A stretch of DNA of 64,000 bases, taken from positions 62,001 to 126,000 of the forward strand of contig NEED01000078.1 of the NCBI GenBank assembly GCA_002110465.1, given 5' to 3'. The notes beneath the pieces are model-generated. The model saw nothing but the letters and a program-made list of their open reading frames with translations. It did no database searches and was not told where the DNA came from. Made by a program: the position numbers and the translations under genes. Below, piece by piece: positions 62,813 to 64,000 of this stretch; positions within the stretch are counted from its first letter, which is position 1; every line of letters starts with the position of its first letter. This stretch comes from an unicellular cyanobacterium SU2 (lineage in GTDB: Bacteria > Cyanobacteriota > Cyanobacteriia > Cyanobacteriales > Microcystaceae).

Positions 62813-63682
62813 ATGTGGACACAAATTGCTGAACATATTTCCCAAGCCACTCAACAAGAGTTTCAAGTCAAAAAGCAACGTTCTGTTAGTGGTGGTTGTA
62901 TTAATCAAGGTTACTCTTTAATCGGGGATAATATCACTTATTTTGTCAAAATCAACCAAGCTTCCCAAGTGGAAATGTTTGCGGCTGAGGCGTTAGGGTT
63001 AAAACAGATGTTAGCCACTGAGACAATTCGTGTTCCTCAACCCATTTGTTGGGGAATGTCTGAAAGGGTAAGTTATATTGTGCTTGAGTGGCTCGAATTT
63101 GGCCGAGGGACTAATCACTCTTGGGAAGAGATGGGGCGAAAATTAGCCCAAATGCACCAGGCTAAAGGGGCTGATCAATTTGGCTGGGATCAAAATAATA
63201 CGATTGGTTCCACTCCTCAGATTAATACTTGGACGGATAATTGGGCAGATTTTTTTGCAGAACACCGTATTGGTTATCAATTGAAGTTAGCAAGACGACG
63301 TGGGGGAAATTTCCCCGATTATACCCAAGTTGTGGAGATGGTTAGGAATTTGTTGGCTGATAGACAACCTCAACCTTCTTTAGTACATGGGGATTTATGG
63401 TCAGGAAATGCAGCCGTAACTGAAGCGGGAGAACCGGTTATTTTAGATCCAGCAACTTATTATGGAGATCATGAAGTTGATCTTGCGATGACCGAACTTT
63501 TTGGCGGTTTTTCAGGGGGATTTTATCGAGGTTACAATGAGGTTTTTCCCCTAGAAGAAGGGTATCAAAAACGGAAAACAATTTACAATCTTTATCATAT
63601 CCTCAATCATTTTAATTTGTTTGGGGGCGGCTATGGTTCCCAAGCTAATCACATGATTCAAAGAATTTTAATGGGTCAGTAA
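62813..63682 (+). CDS. Fructosamine kinase family protein
   Basis: The 289-aa product has the APH-like fold: RSVSGGCINQGYSLIGDN with the phosphate loop, VLEWLEFGRG, LVHGDLWSGNAAV with the catalytic Asp, and ILDPATYYGDHEVDLAM. These are all features of fructosamine-3-kinases. It phosphorylates ketosamine adducts so that glycated proteins deglycate. It lies 24 bp after the M16 gene and 12 bp before tmk, so a three-gene operon is likely. Confidence 0.93.
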   Translation: MWTQIAEHISQATQQEFQVKKQRSVSGGCINQGYSLIGDNITYFVKINQASQVEMFAAEALGLKQMLATETIRVPQPICWGMSERVSYIVLEWLEFGRGTNHSWEEMGRKLAQMHQAKGADQFGWDQNNTIGSTPQINTWTDNWADFFAEHRIGYQLKLARRRGGNFPDYTQVVEMVRNLLADRQPQPSLVHGDLWSGNAAVTEAGEPVILDPATYYGDHEVDLAMTELFGGFSGGFYRGYNEVFPLEEGYQKRKTIYNLYHILNHFNLFGGGYGSQANHMIQRILMGQ

Positions 63683-63694
63683 AACAGAATAATT

Positions 63695-64000
63695 ATGAAA
63701 TCATTGTTTATCGTCCTAGAAGGAATTGACAAAGCAGGAAAGTCAACTCAAGCAGAATTATTAAAAAACTATTTTATTGCTCATCAGCAGCAAGCTGTTA
63801 TTAGTTCTGAACCTACTAATGGACCTATTGGTAGGTTAATTCGTGAAGCTATGCAAAGTAAAATTATTGCCATCAAACAAAAAGAATGTTTTGATGAACA
63901 AATGGCCTATTTATTCGCAGCCGATAGACATTACCATTTGTATAATGATGTAGATGGCGTTTATAAACTCATTAATGAAGACGATAGCCATGTTATAGCA
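63695..64000 (+). CDS. tmk: Thymidylate kinase, 5' part only
   Basis: The frame from ATG 63695 starts MKSLFIVLEGIDKAGKSTQA with the Walker A P-loop GIDKAGKST, continues SSEPTNGPIGRLIREA with the Pro and Arg of the DRE/Arg motif, and has the dTMP kinase DR motif in LFAADRHYH. It is open at the right edge after 102 codons. It makes dTDP from dTMP. The 12-bp gap from the fructosamine kinase gene suggests co-transcription. Confidence 0.88.
   Translation, partial: MKSLFIVLEGIDKAGKSTQAELLKNYFIAHQQQAVISSEPTNGPIGRLIREAMQSKIIAIKQKECFDEQMAYLFAADRHYHLYNDVDGVYKLINEDDSHVIA

Overview
The window is chromosomal DNA from a cyanobacterium. It carries photosynthesis and tetrapyrrole genes (ycf3, gun4), the cyanobacterial split RNA polymerase subunit rpoC1, a cyanobacterial-type NifJ, a DUF7219 gene, and many copies of the HIP1 octamer GCGATCGC. 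The AT-rich composition and the dense toxin-antitoxin (TA) and IS debris suggest a unicellular relative of Crocosphaera, Rippkaea or Cyanothece. That placement is inference from gene content, not from a search.

Layout. 1-8.3 kb: end of a DUF924 gene, a Tat-exported PhoX/DUF839 protein, an MBOAT + SGNH acyl-transfer pair, era, a CYTH phosphohydrolase and a PMT-type mannosyltransferase. 8.3-11.9 kb: housekeeping genes typA, the small SRP RNA (ffs), gatC and ycf3. 12.1-14.8 kb: an accessory patch bounded by an 18-bp direct repeat. It holds a small membrane protein, a frameshifted hicA, a DUF4258/YgiT pair and an unknown 225-aa protein. 14.8-18.4 kb: nifJ. 18.7-22.3 kb: an overlapping antitoxin, PIN toxin and single-chain restriction-modification gene, whose 3' end is cut off and joined to a DUF29 relic. 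22.5-33.3 kb: GT9 transferase, DUF7219, rpoC1 standing alone, brnT (stopped) with brnA, a radical SAM protein, a Ser/Thr kinase and a GH57/DUF3536 protein. 33.7-42 kb: a 30-aa membrane peptide coupled to a TIGR03643 gene, DUF3303, gun4, rpoZ, an OB-fold membrane protein with a flotillin, an hsdR relic, a DOPA-dioxygenase-like protein and nnr. 42-51.5 kb: a giant TamB-like protein, a glycosyltransferase, a HisD-family protein lacking the usual catalytic residues, and a lone cNMP-binding domain. 51.8-60.7 kb: the second accessory region. It has a large FG-GAP/ASPIC protein, an IS1 deletion derivative, PIN and HicAB modules in decay, a CHAT-TPR protein and a chimeric IS630 transposase. 60.7-64 kb: clpP, an M16 peptidase, a fructosamine-kinase-like protein and the start of tmk.

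The main theme is decay of selfish and defence modules between conserved genes. Toxins or antitoxins are inactivated one at a time while their partners stay intact: brnT stopped with brnA whole, PIN stopped with its DUF104 antitoxin whole, hicB truncated with hicA whole. The CHAT-TPR protein next to a truncated HicB and a second copy of its own 5' end is the best candidate for an unusual system. The HisD-like paralogue and the ATGA-coupled 30-aa peptide are the best candidates for undescribed functions in the conserved part. No tRNA, rRNA or CRISPR array was seen.
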